64,000 nt of DNA from Maribacter antarcticus DSM 21422 (GTDB taxonomy: Bacteria > Bacteroidota > Bacteroidia > Flavobacteriales > Flavobacteriaceae), in the NCBI RefSeq assembly GCF_000621125.1, contig NZ_KK211214.1, forward strand, positions 202,541 through 266,540, written 5' to 3'. The position numbers and the translations under genes are program-made. Shown here in pieces: positions 16,799-27,025 of this stretch (position 1 is its first letter; every line of letters begins with the position of its first letter). The notes beneath the pieces were generated by a model. It ran no database searches. It had not been told where the DNA came from and saw only the letters and a list, made by a program, of their open reading frames with translations.

Positions 16799-19063
16799 TT
16801 ATTGGGCTATAGGAGCCGACATGCAGTGTGTCGGTATGCCAAACCCATCTACCAAGCTGTTTAAATGAGGTCTTAGTTCCGTGCAGAGTCTTTCAGTACG
16901 GCGTCGGATTGCTTTTGATTTTATGCTTCCAATATACCCTTGTTCTAAATACCAAGAGGCATCCTTCGTAATTTCGGAAAGGGCATATAAGCTTCCAAGT
17001 TTTTGAAACAATTCCCGATTCTTTTCGTCCGCTATGCTATCGGTAAAGGTGCTGTATGTTTCATAGGCTAACTCGATACTGTATGCTTTTCCTAAGGTGA
17101 GTAAATGGGTTTGAACTTTTAAGAACGCTTGATAGGATGGCACCCCCTTTTTTATATATCCTCTTATCCGCATAGCCAAGGTATATGTAAGTCTTCTAGT
17201 CCTGTGGTTAAAGGCGTGTTTATGGAATTTTGGATTGTATAAGTGTTCCTTATCTGTCTTATTGGAGTACAGCGGGTTTACTGTAGCTAATTTATCACTT
17301 AGCTGTTGGCTTAATAATTTTAATACCGCAGTAAAGCCTGCACTGTTAAATTCTTCCTTAAAATCTGATAATACGCCCTTGGCAGCCAATTGCAACAATA
17401 CATTATTATCTCCCTCGAATGTGGTAAAAATATCTACGTCGCCTTTTAGGTCGGCAATTCTATTTTCCAATAAATATCCTTTGCCGCCACAAGCTTCTCT
17501 ACACTCCTGTATGGTGCTGTTAGCATACCAAGTAATCATTGATTTTAATCCGGCTACCTGGGTTTCTACCTTGCGCTTGTCAGGTTGGGTGTCATCGGAG
17601 TATATTTCCATCATTTTATCCAACGTAACGTGGTACACATAGGCACTTGCTACCAAGGGCGTAAGTCGTAATTGATGTGTTGGGTAATCCATTAATAAAT
17701 CCTCTTGCACCTTTATACTGTCATTGAACTGTCTTCTTTTTAATGCATGTTTTATAGCTACTACTAGCGCCATTTTGGCTCCGCCAAGACTGGCTCTAGC
17801 GACACAAATACGACCACCAACAAGCGTTCCTAACATCGTAAAAAACCGTTTATTCGGGTTTTTAATATCAGATTTGTATGTGCCTTGAGATGTGATATCA
17901 CCGTATTTATTGAGGAGGTTTTTCCTGGGAACCTGTACTTGATGAAACCAAATTTTTCCGTTATCAACTCCGTTTAATCCCAATTTATATCCATTATCTT
18001 CAATAGTAATACCAGGTAAGGTATTGTGATTGGTATCCCTCAAAGGAACTAGGATGGCATGTACCCCTTCATTTTTTCCATTTACGATTAATTGAGCAAA
18101 AACCGATGCCATTGTAGCATGCAGGGCGTTCCCTATGTACTCTTTATTATCATTTTTTCCAGGAGTGTGGATAATTAGCCTATCCGTACTTCGATCATAA
18201 GTAGCGGTAGTCTTTATACCTCTAACGTTGGAGCCATGGCCTGTTTCCGTCATTGCAAAACAGCCTAGTAATCTGCCTTTTCCAGTTTGGGATAAATAGC
18301 TATTGTGGTGCTGTTGTGTGCCTAGTTTTTGAATACTGCCGCCAAAGAGTCCAAATTGCACTCCGAATTTAATGGTAAGACTTCCGTCAACATACATCAT
18401 ATTCTCAAAAATAGTGGCATAACCTTCCATATCACCCGTTCCTCCATAAGCTTCTGGATAGGCTAGAGCTCCGTAACCTTTTTCAGCCAAGTGGACCACC
18501 TGTTCTAAAACCTTGGACCTGAACTCCTCCTTATTTCTATGAACTTCCCATTTAAAAACAGGGTGTTCTAAGGTTTTCCTGAAATCATCTACCACCTTTG
18601 CGTTTCTTCCTTTTAAAATACCATCAATTTCTGAGGCCTTGTAATAGTCGGACGAAACTTCATGTTGTACTGCTACATCAAAAAGGTGGTTGTAGTGGTT
18701 GGGCTGTATGCCCAAGTTTATTTCTATGTCCTTTAAGTTATCGTTGAAGGGGTAGGTGTCATAGTAATGGCATACGACTTTTTGACTGAATGTTGCCAGC
18801 GGATAGGTCTCGCTTTCAATCAATTGAACCTGAGAATTGGAAATCGTTTGCTTCCATAGTTTAAATGTTTCATCTTTTGGCGGTTTGGATACCTGTAACC
18901 AAGAAAGCAAGGAAGTTTTCTCATTTGTTTTTAAACTGATATCGTTACGTATTGCCCTTTCAACCACGTTAATTTCTGAGGCTGAAATCAGGTCGTCTGA
19001 CCAGATAACATAAAAAAAAGGAATGTACTGAAGGATTCCTGAGGGATATAGGTTCTTTTCCAT
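16799..19063 (-). CDS. Acyl-CoA dehydrogenase/oxidase family flavoenzyme (large, acyl-CoA oxidase-like)
   Basis: Predicted FAD enzyme that introduces the alpha-beta double bond into acyl-CoA, first step of beta-oxidation. At 754 residues it has the length of acyl-CoA oxidases rather than short dehydrogenases. The flavin/substrate region shows CFAMTETGHGSNVRG (about 268-282) and a central domain with GGRICVARASLGGAKMAL, and a C-terminal helical domain contains REACGGKGYL and TFEGDNNVLLQLAAKG, both acyl-CoA oxidase hallmarks. No export signal, so cytoplasmic. Whether oxygen or an electron-transfer flavoprotein is the acceptor cannot be told. It is transcribed divergently from ruvB, 95 bases away. 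Confidence 0.88.
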   Translation of the reverse strand: MEKNLYPSGILQYIPFFYVIWSDDLISASEINVVERAIRNDISLKTNEKTSLLSWLQVSKPPKDETFKLWKQTISNSQVQLIESETYPLATFSQKVVCHYYDTYPFNDNLKDIEINLGIQPNHYNHLFDVAVQHEVSSDYYKASEIDGILKGRNAKVVDDFRKTLEHPVFKWEVHRNKEEFRSKVLEQVVHLAEKGYGALAYPEAYGGTGDMEGYATIFENMMYVDGSLTIKFGVQFGLFGGSIQKLGTQQHHNSYLSQTGKGRLLGCFAMTETGHGSNVRGIKTTATYDRSTDRLIIHTPGKNDNKEYIGNALHATMASVFAQLIVNGKNEGVHAILVPLRDTNHNTLPGITIEDNGYKLGLNGVDNGKIWFHQVQVPRKNLLNKYGDITSQGTYKSDIKNPNKRFFTMLGTLVGGRICVARASLGGAKMALVVAIKHALKRRQFNDSIKVQEDLLMDYPTHQLRLTPLVASAYVYHVTLDKMMEIYSDDTQPDKRKVETQVAGLKSMITWYANSTIQECREACGGKGYLLENRIADLKGDVDIFTTFEGDNNVLLQLAAKGVLSDFKEEFNSAGFTAVLKLLSQQLSDKLATVNPLYSNKTDKEHLYNPKFHKHAFNHRTRRLTYTLAMRIRGYIKKGVPSYQAFLKVQTHLLTLGKAYSIELAYETYSTFTDSIADEKNRELFQKLGSLYALSEITKDASWYLEQGYIGSIKSKAIRRRTERLCTELRPHLNSLVDGFGIPTHCMSAPIAQ

Positions 19064-19143
19064 GCCTTAAAATTACGAATTTCTATATTAAATCATTCGA
19101 AATAAAGGAGGCTCGACTTGAAAAAACTTCATGTCGGTTTACG

Positions 19144-19151
19144 TATCTTTG
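19144..19151 (+). promoter_or_regulatory. -7 promoter box directly upstream of ruvB
   Basis: TATCTTTG matches TAnnTTTG exactly and ends 7 bases before the ruvB ATG at 19159, so the transcript would start at or within a few bases of the start codon. A TTG at 19118-19120 is the nearest -33 candidate, with a long 23-base spacer. Confidence 0.55.
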
Positions 19152-19158
19152 TTAGCAT

Positions 19159-20181
19159 ATGAACGAGTACTTAGACCCCTCCTCTGAGGGTTTTTCCGAT
19201 GCGGAATTGGACATTGAAAAGGCCCTGAGGCCTATAAATTTTGATGATTTTACAGGTCAGGAACAGGTTTTAGAAAATCTAAAGGTTTTTGTAGAGGCTG
19301 CAAATCAGCGGGGAGAAGCTTTAGATCACACACTTTTTCACGGCCCTCCTGGACTTGGTAAGACTACATTAGCAAATATTTTAGCAAACGAATTAGGCGT
19401 AGGTATTAAAATCACCTCTGGTCCTGTTTTGGATAAGCCTGGGGATTTGGCCGGGCTACTGACCAATTTGGATGAGCGTGATGTGCTATTCATCGATGAA
19501 ATACATAGACTAAGTCCTATTGTAGAGGAATATCTGTATTCAGCGATGGAAGATTACAGAATTGATATTATGATCGAAAGCGGTCCTAATGCAAGATCGG
19601 TGCAAATCAATTTGAGTCCGTTTACGCTTATCGGTGCTACTACGCGTTCTGGGTTGCTAACGGCTCCTATGCGGGCTCGTTTTGGTATTCAGAGTCGGTT
19701 ACAATACTATTCTACAGAATTGTTATCTACGATCGTGGAGCGAAGTGCAGAAATACTTAAGGTTCCGATTACCCAAGATGCAGCCATTGAGATTGCAGGT
19801 CGAAGCAGGGGAACACCAAGAATTTGTAATGCCTTATTACGTAGGGTTCGTGATTTTGCCCAAATAAAAGGCAATGGAAGTATAGATATGGAAATATCTA
19901 AATTTAGTTTGAAGGCGTTGAACGTAGATGCCCACGGACTTGACGAAATGGATAATAAGATTTTAACTACCCTTATAGATAAGTTTAAAGGAGGTCCTGT
20001 AGGGATTACAACTATAGCTACTGCTGTTTCTGAAAGTGCGGAAACCATAGAGGAAGTATATGAGCCCTTTTTGATACAACAGGGATTTATTATGAGAACA
20101 CCCCGTGGACGGGAAGTAACAGAGTTAGCCTACAAACATTTGGGCAGAATAAAAAATAATATTCAAGGCGGTCTATTTTAA
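19159..20181 (+). CDS. ruvB: Holliday junction branch migration helicase RuvB
   Basis: AAA+ motor that, with RuvA, drives branch migration of Holliday junctions during recombinational repair. The 340-residue protein has the standard family length, Walker A GPPGLGKT (62-69), Walker B FIDEIH (111-116), sensor/arginine-finger region [10 protein letters not shown], and the C-terminal winged-helix domain ending in [16 protein letters not shown]. Its stop codon overlaps the P450 start (TAATG). ruvA lies 6 kb downstream in a different transcript. Confidence 0.98.
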   Translation: MNEYLDPSSEGFSDAELDIEKALRPINFDDFTGQEQVLENLKVFVEAANQRGEALDHTLFHGPPGLGKTTLANILANELGVGIKITSGPVLDKPGDLAGLLTNLDERDVLFIDEIHRLSPIVEEYLYSAMEDYRIDIMIESGPNARSVQINLSPFTLIGATTRSGLLTAPMRARFGIQSRLQYYSTELLSTIVERSAEILKVPITQDAAIEIAGRSRGTPRICNALLRRVRDFAQIKGNGSIDMEISKFSLKALNVDAHGLDEMDNKILTTLIDKFKGGPVGITTIATAVSESAETIEEVYEPFLIQQGFIMRTPRGREVTELAYKHLGRIKNNIQGGLF

Positions 20182-21506
20182 TGAAAAAACTACCCCGAGT
20201 TTCGCGCTCCCATGTATTTAAGAATAGAAAACAGATACTGAGCAATCCACTTCCTTTTCACCATGATAATTTTAGTAGATTAGGTGATATTTTTGAGGTG
20301 GAAGTTGGTTTTAGAAAACGTATTGTCTTTACAAGGAATGCCCGGTTTATAAAACAAGTACTTCAAACCGAGCAAAAAAAATATCAAAAATCTTCCTTAC
20401 AGACGGTCGATTTGGCTAAATATATAGGGCATGGTTTATTGACGTCTAATGGGGAGCATTGGCGCACGCATCGTCGTATGGTCCAGCCCGCTTTCCATAA
20501 GAAAAAACTTCAAGGATTGATTAGTATTATGCATACTGCTATAAAAGGGGAGTTGACCAAAATCCGTCCGAACGAGCTGCAAGATGTGTATCCTTTAATG
20601 GGAGATTTGGCTTTTCAAGTCGTGGCAACTTCGTTGTTCAGTCGAGATGACATTAAAAAACAAATGTCAGACTTAAAGGATATTACCGAGGCCAATCAAC
20701 GGATGCTTATCAAAGAAATGCGACAACCCTATTTAAACTGGTGGTACAAGCTCTCGGGGAAAATTGGTCACCATTTAAAAATATCCAAGAAGGCAAGGTT
20801 GATATTGAGCCAGATAATTACAGAAAGGATTTCGGAAAATTCGGACAAGGACGATTTATTGGATATGCTTTTAAAAGCACGTTACGAGGATGGTAGGTCT
20901 ATGTCTCAAGAGCAGCTCATAGATGAGGTACTGATTTTATTCGCGGCTGGTCATGAAACCTCCGCGAATGCACTAGGTTTTACCTTGCACCTTTTAGCCA
21001 AACATCCAGAGGTACAAGAAAAAGCGTTTGAAGAGATTTCGAAAATAGATTGGGAAAAAAACCTTGAAATGGAAGATTTTAGAAACCTTGGTTATGTAAA
21101 ACTATGCATTGAAGAGGGAATGCGTTTGTATCCACCAGCGTATTACATAGATAGGGAGTCAATAGCCGAAGATGAGATTGACGGATTCCAAATCCCAAAA
21201 AACACCATGCTACTGTTGGCTATTTACGAGCTACATAGGGATGAACAATTCTGGGATGCGCCTCAAAACTATGTTCCAGAGCGATTTGATGTTAGGAACA
21301 AAAAAGATTTTTCTGACTATTACTTTCCATTTGGTGGTGGCCCACGAATGTGCGTCGGAAATAATTTTGCCATGCAGGAAATGATTCTTACTGTTGCGGA
21401 AATACTTCGTAAGTACAGGCTAGAGTCTGATATTGATGAAATTCCTATAGATCCACTTATTTCCTTAAAACCCGTAGCAGTTAACCTTCATTTTAAGCTT
21501 CGATGA
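20181..21506 (+). CDS. Cytochrome P450
   Basis: Heme-thiolate monooxygenase of 441 residues. The I-helix oxygen-activation motif AGHETSA is at 256-262, the K-helix ExxR at Glu312-Arg315 (EGMR), and the heme-binding loop [10 protein letters not shown] has the proximal Cys391. The sequence resembles soluble bacterial P450s of the CYP102/fatty-acid-hydroxylase-like group, with no N-terminal membrane anchor, but the substrate cannot be read from sequence. No ferredoxin or reductase partner is in the window. It overlaps ruvB by 1 base and queG by 4 bases (ATGA), so it is translationally coupled to two nucleic-acid genes with which it has no obvious functional link. Confidence 0.92.
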   Translation: MKKLPRVSRSHVFKNRKQILSNPLPFHHDNFSRLGDIFEVEVGFRKRIVFTRNARFIKQVLQTEQKKYQKSSLQTVDLAKYIGHGLLTSNGEHWRTHRRMVQPAFHKKKLQGLISIMHTAIKGELTKIRPNELQDVYPLMGDLAFQVVATSLFSRDDIKKQMSDLKDITEANQRMLIKEMRQPYLNWWYKLSGKIGHHLKISKKARLILSQIITERISENSDKDDLLDMLLKARYEDGRSMSQEQLIDEVLILFAAGHETSANALGFTLHLLAKHPEVQEKAFEEISKIDWEKNLEMEDFRNLGYVKLCIEEGMRLYPPAYYIDRESIAEDEIDGFQIPKNTMLLLAIYELHRDEQFWDAPQNYVPERFDVRNKKDFSDYYFPFGGGPRMCVGNNFAMQEMILTVAEILRKYRLESDIDEIPIDPLISLKPVAVNLHFKLR

Positions 21507-22420
21507 ATCGATTAAAGACATCTGAAATGATAAAGGCTGAGGCCAAACGTCTAGGATTTCTATCTTGTGGTATTTCTAAGGCAGACTTTCTTGAGGAAGA
21601 TGCACCTCGTTTAGAGAAATGGTTGAAGAAGAATATGCACGGGGAGATGGCCTATATGGAAAATCATTTTGATAAACGATTAGATCCGAGGCTTTTGGTA
21701 GAAGGTTCAAAATCGGTTATTTCCTTGTTGCTGAATTACTACCCAGAGGAAAAGCAAATGCCAAATACCTATAAGATTTCCAAATATGCCTATGGGCATG
21801 ATTACCATCACGTAATCAAATCTAAACTCCGCGAGTTACAGCACTTTATTTCAGAAGAAATAGGGGAGGTTCACGGAAGGGCTTTTGTAGATTCTGCACC
21901 GGTTTTGGATAAAGCTTGGGCTGCTAAAAGCGGATTAGGTTGGATAGGGAAACACAGCAACCTTCTTACACAGCGTGTAGGTTCTTTTTATTTTATAGCT
22001 GAGCTTATTGTCGATCTGGATTTGGAATACGACACACCGGTAACAGACCATTGCGGTACCTGCACCGCATGTATAGATGCCTGCCCAACCGAGGCTATCG
22101 TTGAGCCTTATGTTGTAGATGGCAGTAAGTGTATTTCTTATGTAACCATAGAGTTGAAGAACGAGATTCCGAACGAGTTTCATGGCCAGTTTGACGATTG
22201 GGCTTTTGGATGTGATGTGTGCCAAGATGTTTGTCCTTGGAATAAATTTTCAAAACCACATAACGAACCCTTGTTCAACCCACATCCAGAGTTGCTCTCC
22301 ATGTCTAAAAAGGATTGGGAGGAAATTACTGAAGATGTGTTTAAAAAAGTATTTCAAAAGTCGGCAGTAAAGCGGACTAAATTTTCAGGATTACAGCGAA
22401 ACATTAAATTCTTGAAGTAA
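21503..22420 (+). CDS. queG: Epoxyqueuosine reductase QueG
   Basis: Cobalamin-dependent iron-sulfur enzyme that performs the last step of queuosine synthesis in tRNA wobble position 34, reducing epoxyqueuosine to queuosine. The 305-residue protein has the family region [10 protein letters not shown] (about 151-160) and two [4Fe-4S] cysteine sets: [11 protein letters not shown] (Cys184/187/190/194) and [10 protein letters not shown] (Cys237/240/244, with Cys211-type residue in GSKCISYV). It lacks the C-terminal HEAT extension of longer homologues. Third gene of the ruvB-P450-queG unit; a weak hairpin follows. Confidence 0.95.
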   Translation: MNRLKTSEMIKAEAKRLGFLSCGISKADFLEEDAPRLEKWLKKNMHGEMAYMENHFDKRLDPRLLVEGSKSVISLLLNYYPEEKQMPNTYKISKYAYGHDYHHVIKSKLRELQHFISEEIGEVHGRAFVDSAPVLDKAWAAKSGLGWIGKHSNLLTQRVGSFYFIAELIVDLDLEYDTPVTDHCGTCTACIDACPTEAIVEPYVVDGSKCISYVTIELKNEIPNEFHGQFDDWAFGCDVCQDVCPWNKFSKPHNEPLFNPHPELLSMSKKDWEEITEDVFKKVFQKSAVKRTKFSGLQRNIKFLK

Positions 22421-22429
22421 GGTCTTATC

Positions 22430-22467
22430 AATGCTATCGTTTCCGTGGCGTAAATAGCATTCTTTTT
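22430..22467 (+). terminator. Probable intrinsic terminator after queG
   Basis: AATGCTAT (22430-22437) pairs with ATAGCATT (22454-22461), followed by C and five Ts. The loop is long (16 bases) and the stem AT-rich, so the call is moderate. Confidence 0.5.
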
Positions 22468-22598
22468 ATATCCCACTTTGTTAACCGTACATTAAAAATA
22501 CTATCTTGGATACTATGTTAAATTGAGAAATATGAATTTATTTTATCAAATTAGTATCTTATTCATATAAAGGGCCAATAGAACTAAAAGTGAGACCA

Positions 22599-23900
22599 AT
22601 GAAATTAACGAAACCAAGTTTAAATTTTTGGCAGATTTTTAATATGAATGTTGGGTTTTTGGGAATTCAATATAGTTTTGGATTACAACAGACAGCTATC
22701 AATCCTATGTTTTTGTATTTGGGTGCGTCTGAGGAAATGTTACCTATTTTAAATATTGCAGGACCCGTTACTGGCTTAGTAATTCAACCTATCGTCGGAG
22801 CTATGTCAGATAAAACGTGGTCTACAAAATGGGGGAGACGTAAACCCTATTTCTTGATAGGTGCATTAATCGGTAGTTTGTGCCTTTTTGCCTTTCCGCA
22901 TAGTCCTGTATTATGGTTTGCTGTTGGGTTGCTCTGGATTTTAGATGTTGGAAATAACATGGCTATGGAGCCATATAGAGCATTTATCGGTGATAAATTA
23001 CCCGAAAAGCAGTTGAGTTTAGGCTTTCAAATGCAAAGTTTATTTTGTGGATTGGGAGTAGTACTTGCCACAGTTTCTATTATTTTGTTCAAAGATTTAT
23101 TTGGAGAAGTAGTAGATGAAATAGGAGTTATACCGCAATGGATTTACTACTCTTTTTATATAGGTGCTTTCTTGTCATTAACTACAGTTTTATGGTCAGT
23201 TTTAAAAACCCCAGAAATTCCTCCTTTAGATGAAGAGCTCGCAGAAATCAACCATGATAAAGCACAGCTATTAAGAGTTCGCATCACAAAACCATTTAAA
23301 GAAATAGCAGACGCGATAAAAAAAATGCCACAATTTATGTGGAAAATAGGAGCCGTTTATTTGTTTCAGTGGTACGCTCTTTTTATCTATTGGCAGTATA
23401 TCACACCATTGTTTATGCTTACTATGGACTATGGTATTTCTGAAGCAGCATCACAAACGGCACAAATGAGCTTAACTTATAATATTGTAACTATGGTTAC
23501 AGCGCTAGCACTAGTTCCACTTACGTTAAAGTACGGCGGAAAAAAAATCTATACATTAAGTCTGGTGGGTACAGGTTTGGCTTTGTTTATTATTCCTTTC
23601 GTAGCTGATCCTTGGCTCGTGCTCGCTCCAATGGTGTTATTTGGTATTGGATGGGCAGCAATGATGGGAATTCCTTACACCATGGTTTCCAAGGTAGTTC
23701 CCCAAGATAGACGAGGTGTTTATATGGGTATTTTGAATATGATGATTGTGATTCCTATGGGAATAGAGACCCTAACCTTTGGGCCTATTTATAAATATGT
23801 TCTAGGAGGGAGTGCTATTAATGCAATCCTTTTTGCTGGAGCATTTTTTATTATCTCCGCTATATTGGCCATGAGGCTGAATGTTCCTAAAGAGGTTTAG
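22599..23900 (+). CDS. MFS transporter, sugar-porter type (SLC45/GPH-like)
   Basis: A 433-residue inner-membrane protein with about twelve hydrophobic helices. The N-terminal half has QYSFGLQQTAINPMFLYLGA and GAMSDKTWSTKWGRRKPY, the loop 2-3 motif of major-facilitator transporters and close to the pattern in SLC45/sucrose-transporter-like and Bacteroidota sugar importers. The substrate is not determinable; a glycoside or disaccharide is plausible by family. The ATG at 22599 is preferred to an in-frame GTG at 22590. It stands alone, with no sugar-hydrolase genes nearby, so context does not help. Confidence 0.85.
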   Translation: MKLTKPSLNFWQIFNMNVGFLGIQYSFGLQQTAINPMFLYLGASEEMLPILNIAGPVTGLVIQPIVGAMSDKTWSTKWGRRKPYFLIGALIGSLCLFAFPHSPVLWFAVGLLWILDVGNNMAMEPYRAFIGDKLPEKQLSLGFQMQSLFCGLGVVLATVSIILFKDLFGEVVDEIGVIPQWIYYSFYIGAFLSLTTVLWSVLKTPEIPPLDEELAEINHDKAQLLRVRITKPFKEIADAIKKMPQFMWKIGAVYLFQWYALFIYWQYITPLFMLTMDYGISEAASQTAQMSLTYNIVTMVTALALVPLTLKYGGKKIYTLSLVGTGLALFIIPFVADPWLVLAPMVLFGIGWAAMMGIPYTMVSKVVPQDRRGVYMGILNMMIVIPMGIETLTFGPIYKYVLGGSAINAILFAGAFFIISAILAMRLNVPKEV

Positions 23901-23985
23901 CTATATTTTTCTTAGTTATTTTAGAGTATTCTTTTATTTTTTAGTTTAAACTATAAAGAGCTCACGATTTTTCAAAGAATACGTA

Positions 23986-23993
23986 TAACTTTG
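23986..23993 (+). promoter_or_regulatory. Candidate -7 promoter box for maeB
   Basis: TAACTTTG fits TAnnTTTG exactly, 19 bases before the ATG at 24013, giving a short leader of roughly 10-15 bases. No convincing -33 element. Confidence 0.45.
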
Positions 23994-24012
23994 TCGTTCT
24001 AAAGCACACTAC

Positions 24013-26310
24013 ATGAGCAAGCAAAAACTAAGAAGAGAAGCACTTATTTATCATGCTAAACCCCAGCCTGGTAAAATTAAAATAGTACCTACCAAGCCTT
24101 ATAGTACGCAAAGAGATCTTGCTTTAGCTTATTCTCCAGGTGTTGCAGAGCCTTGTCTAGAAATAGCCAAAGACAAGGAAAATGTTTATAAATACACTTC
24201 AAAAGGGAACGTTGTAGCCATAATTTCTAATGGAACAGCAGTTTTAGGATTAGGTAATATTGGACCAGAGGCTTCTAAGCCTGTTATGGAGGGGAAAGCC
24301 TTACTTTTTAAAATTTTTGCAGATATAGATGGTATTGATATTGAAGTAGATACCGAAGATGTAGACAAGTTTGTAGAGACGGTTAAAATGATTGCTCCAA
24401 CCTTCGGGGGAATCAACTTGGAGGATATAAAGGCACCTGAGGCCTTCGAAATAGAAAGACGCTTAAAGGAAGAATTGGATATTCCTGTAATGCATGATGA
24501 TCAACATGGTACTGCAATTATTTCAGCAGCAGCCCTGTTGAATGCCTTGGAACTTACCGGAAAAAAGATGCAGGACGCTAAAATTGTAATTAGTGGTGCA
24601 GGTGCTGCTGCAGTTTCTTGTACACGATTATATAAGGCGTTTGGTGCAAGTCCGGAACATATAGTAATGCTAGATAGCAAAGGCGTTATTCGTAGCGATC
24701 GAGAAAGCTTATCCAAAGAAAAATTAGAATTTGCTTCGGATAGAAAAATAGATACTTTAGATGAAGCTATGGTAGGTGCTGATGTTTTTGTGGGACTATC
24801 CATTGCGGATATCGTAACCCCTCAAATGTTATTGTCCATGGCAGACGACCCCATCGTTTTTGCTATGGCAAATCCCGATCCGGAAATTAACTATGATGTG
24901 GCTATTGCTACCCGAAAGGATATCATCATGGCCACGGGCAGATCAGATCATCCTAATCAGGTCAATAATGTACTGGGTTTTCCTTTTATTTTTAGAGGTG
25001 CTTTAGATGTGCGTGCTACAGCTATAAACGAAGCAATGAAGATGGCAGCCGTAAAAGCTTTGGCAGAATTGACCAAAGAGCCCGTTCCTGAACAGGTGAA
25101 TATTGCTTATGGTGAAACACGATTGACTTTTGGAAGGGAATATATAATCCCCAAACCTTTTGATCAGCGACTTATTGCCAAAATACCACCAGCAGTTGCA
25201 AAAGCGGCTATGGAAAGTGGTGTCGCAAGAGCTCCTATTGAAGATTGGGATAAATATGAGGAAGAGTTATTGCAACGTTCCGGAAACGATAATAAGGTAG
25301 TACGATTGTTGCACAGCCGTGCAAAATCTAATATTAAACGTATTGTATTTGCCGAGGCTGATCATTTGGATGTCTTAAAAGCTGCTCAAATTGTGTATGA
25401 AGAGGGTATTGCAGAACCTATTCTTTTGGGAAGAAAGGATGTTATTTTGGAGCTCAAAAAAGAACTTGAATTCGATGCTGACATTCCTATTGTAGACCCA
25501 TTGGATAAAGAATTCGATGAGCGCCTAAATCAGTACGCCACTACGTATTGGGAAAGTAGAAGGCGCAGTGGTACAACGCTGTACAGTGCGAAAATAAAAA
25601 TGAAAGAGCGTAATTATTTTGGCGCTATGATGGTATTGGAAGGGGATGCAGACGGTATGATTTCAGGATATTCTAGGGCCTACCCCACGGTAGTGAAACC
25701 TATTTTAGAAGTTATAGGAATGGCTGCTAATGTTAAAAAGGTATCTACGGTAAATATCATGATTACGGACAGAGGTCCATTGTTTTTAGCAGATACGTCC
25801 ATAAATATAGACCCAAATTCAGAAGAAATTGCAGAAATAGCACAAATGACGGCAAATGTTGCCAGTACTTTCGGTTTTGAACCTGTAATGGCACTTTTGA
25901 GTTATGCTAATTTTGGTTCCTCATCGCATCCTAATGCTAAAAAAGTGCGAGAGGCCGTAAAAATTTTACACAAAAAAAATCCAGATTTAGTTGTAGACGG
26001 GGAAATACAAACAGATTTTGCCTTAAATAGAGAATTACTTGAAAGTAAATTCCCTTTCTCTAAACTTGCAGGCAGGAAGGTCAATACTTTGGTGTTTCCT
26101 AATTTGGAATCTGCCAACATTACATATAAACTTTTAAAAGAGCTTAATAAGTCAGACTCTATCGGTCCAATTATGGTTGGTCTAAGAAAGTCGGTACATA
26201 TTATGCAATTGGGGGCTAGTGTTGATGAGATTGTTAACATGACCGCAGTAGCCGTTATCGATGCCCAAGAAAGGGAAAAGCGTAAAAAAGCGAAGTCCAG
26301 TAAACAGTAG
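24013..26310 (+). CDS. maeB: NADP-dependent malic enzyme with C-terminal phosphotransacetylase-like domain
   Basis: Oxidatively decarboxylates malate to pyruvate, supplying NADPH and linking the TCA cycle to gluconeogenesis and lipid synthesis. At 765 residues it is the long MaeB form. The N-terminal malic enzyme part (about 1-430) includes YSPGVAEPC, HDDQHGTA with the metal/substrate region, and the nucleotide-binding VISGAGAAAVSC. The C-terminal part (about 435-760) is related to phosphate acetyltransferase (AEADHLDVLKAA) and in known MaeB proteins is regulatory, responding to acetyl-CoA, rather than catalytic. Single-gene transcript between the MFS gene and ruvA. Confidence 0.96.
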   Translation: MSKQKLRREALIYHAKPQPGKIKIVPTKPYSTQRDLALAYSPGVAEPCLEIAKDKENVYKYTSKGNVVAIISNGTAVLGLGNIGPEASKPVMEGKALLFKIFADIDGIDIEVDTEDVDKFVETVKMIAPTFGGINLEDIKAPEAFEIERRLKEELDIPVMHDDQHGTAIISAAALLNALELTGKKMQDAKIVISGAGAAAVSCTRLYKAFGASPEHIVMLDSKGVIRSDRESLSKEKLEFASDRKIDTLDEAMVGADVFVGLSIADIVTPQMLLSMADDPIVFAMANPDPEINYDVAIATRKDIIMATGRSDHPNQVNNVLGFPFIFRGALDVRATAINEAMKMAAVKALAELTKEPVPEQVNIAYGETRLTFGREYIIPKPFDQRLIAKIPPAVAKAAMESGVARAPIEDWDKYEEELLQRSGNDNKVVRLLHSRAKSNIKRIVFAEADHLDVLKAAQIVYEEGIAEPILLGRKDVILELKKELEFDADIPIVDPLDKEFDERLNQYATTYWESRRRSGTTLYSAKIKMKERNYFGAMMVLEGDADGMISGYSRAYPTVVKPILEVIGMAANVKKVSTVNIMITDRGPLFLADTSINIDPNSEEIAEIAQMTANVASTFGFEPVMALLSYANFGSSSHPNAKKVREAVKILHKKNPDLVVDGEIQTDFALNRELLESKFPFSKLAGRKVNTLVFPNLESANITYKLLKELNKSDSIGPIMVGLRKSVHIMQLGASVDEIVNMTAVAVIDAQEREKRKKAKSSKQ

Positions 26311-26438
26311 AAAGTACTATAAAGTGCAAAATAAATCAGAGGGAAGTAGCAGATAATCAGCGGTAAGAGTTATGTTTTTAGCTATAGGTTTCTGACTAAG
26401 TATTTTGCCTTTTACTTTTAATTTGAAGTTGTAAAATA

Positions 26439-27020
26439 ATGATCCATCATTTAAAAGGAAGGTTAGCAGAGAAAAACCCAACCTATGTTATAATAGAATG
26501 TGGTGGGGTGGGTTATTTTGTTAATATATCCTTGCACACTTTTTCCAAGCTACCGGATGGGGAGTTGTTGAGTCTTTACACGCATTTACAAGTAAAGGAA
26601 GATTCGCATACTTTGTTTGGGTTTGCTGAAAAATCGGAACGTGAAATATTTCGTTTATTATTATCGGTTTCCGGTATTGGTTCCAGTACGGCCAGAACCA
26701 TGTTATCTTCAATGTCTCCAGCACAAATTAGAGATGCCATTGCCAATGGGGATGCTCCTGCCATACAAGCCATAAAGGGTATCGGCGTCAAAACCGCACA
26801 AATGGTCATTTTAGACCTTAGGGACAAGATTTTGAAAGTGTACGATATAGACGAACTTTCCACAACTTCAAACAATACAAATAAAGATGAAGCGTTATCT
26901 GCTTTAGAGGTTCTGGGATTTGCTAGAAGACAAGCCGAAAAGGTAGTTGATAAAGTAATTTCCCAAGATGCTTCACTAAGCGCTGAGAACATTATAAAAC
27001 TCGCGCTCAAAAATTTGTAA
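26439..27020 (+). CDS. ruvA: Holliday junction DNA-binding protein RuvA
   Basis: Binds four-way junctions as a tetramer and loads RuvB. The 193-residue protein has the OB-fold domain I (MIHHLKGRLAEKNPTYVIIE), helix-hairpin-helix domain II (LLSVSGIGSSTARTML and AIKGIGVKTAQMVILDL, about 70-130), and a C-terminal domain III (DEALSALEVLGFARRQAEKVV, about 148-193) that contacts RuvB. It is followed 5 bases later by sprA, so the two are probably cotranscribed, a neighbourhood often seen in Flavobacteriia (from general knowledge). Confidence 0.97.
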   Translation: MIHHLKGRLAEKNPTYVIIECGGVGYFVNISLHTFSKLPDGELLSLYTHLQVKEDSHTLFGFAEKSEREIFRLLLSVSGIGSSTARTMLSSMSPAQIRDAIANGDAPAIQAIKGIGVKTAQMVILDLRDKILKVYDIDELSTTSNNTNKDEALSALEVLGFARRQAEKVVDKVISQDASLSAENIIKLALKNL

Positions 27021-27025
27021 CAAGT

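Noticed and set aside
20181..21506. P450 as a recent horizontal acquisition
   Set aside because: Codon and base usage look like the neighbours and the gene is tightly coupled on both sides, so there is no sign of recent transfer.
26576..27010. 144-residue minus-strand frame opposite ruvA
   Set aside because: Shadow of ruvA, with no recognisable protein features.
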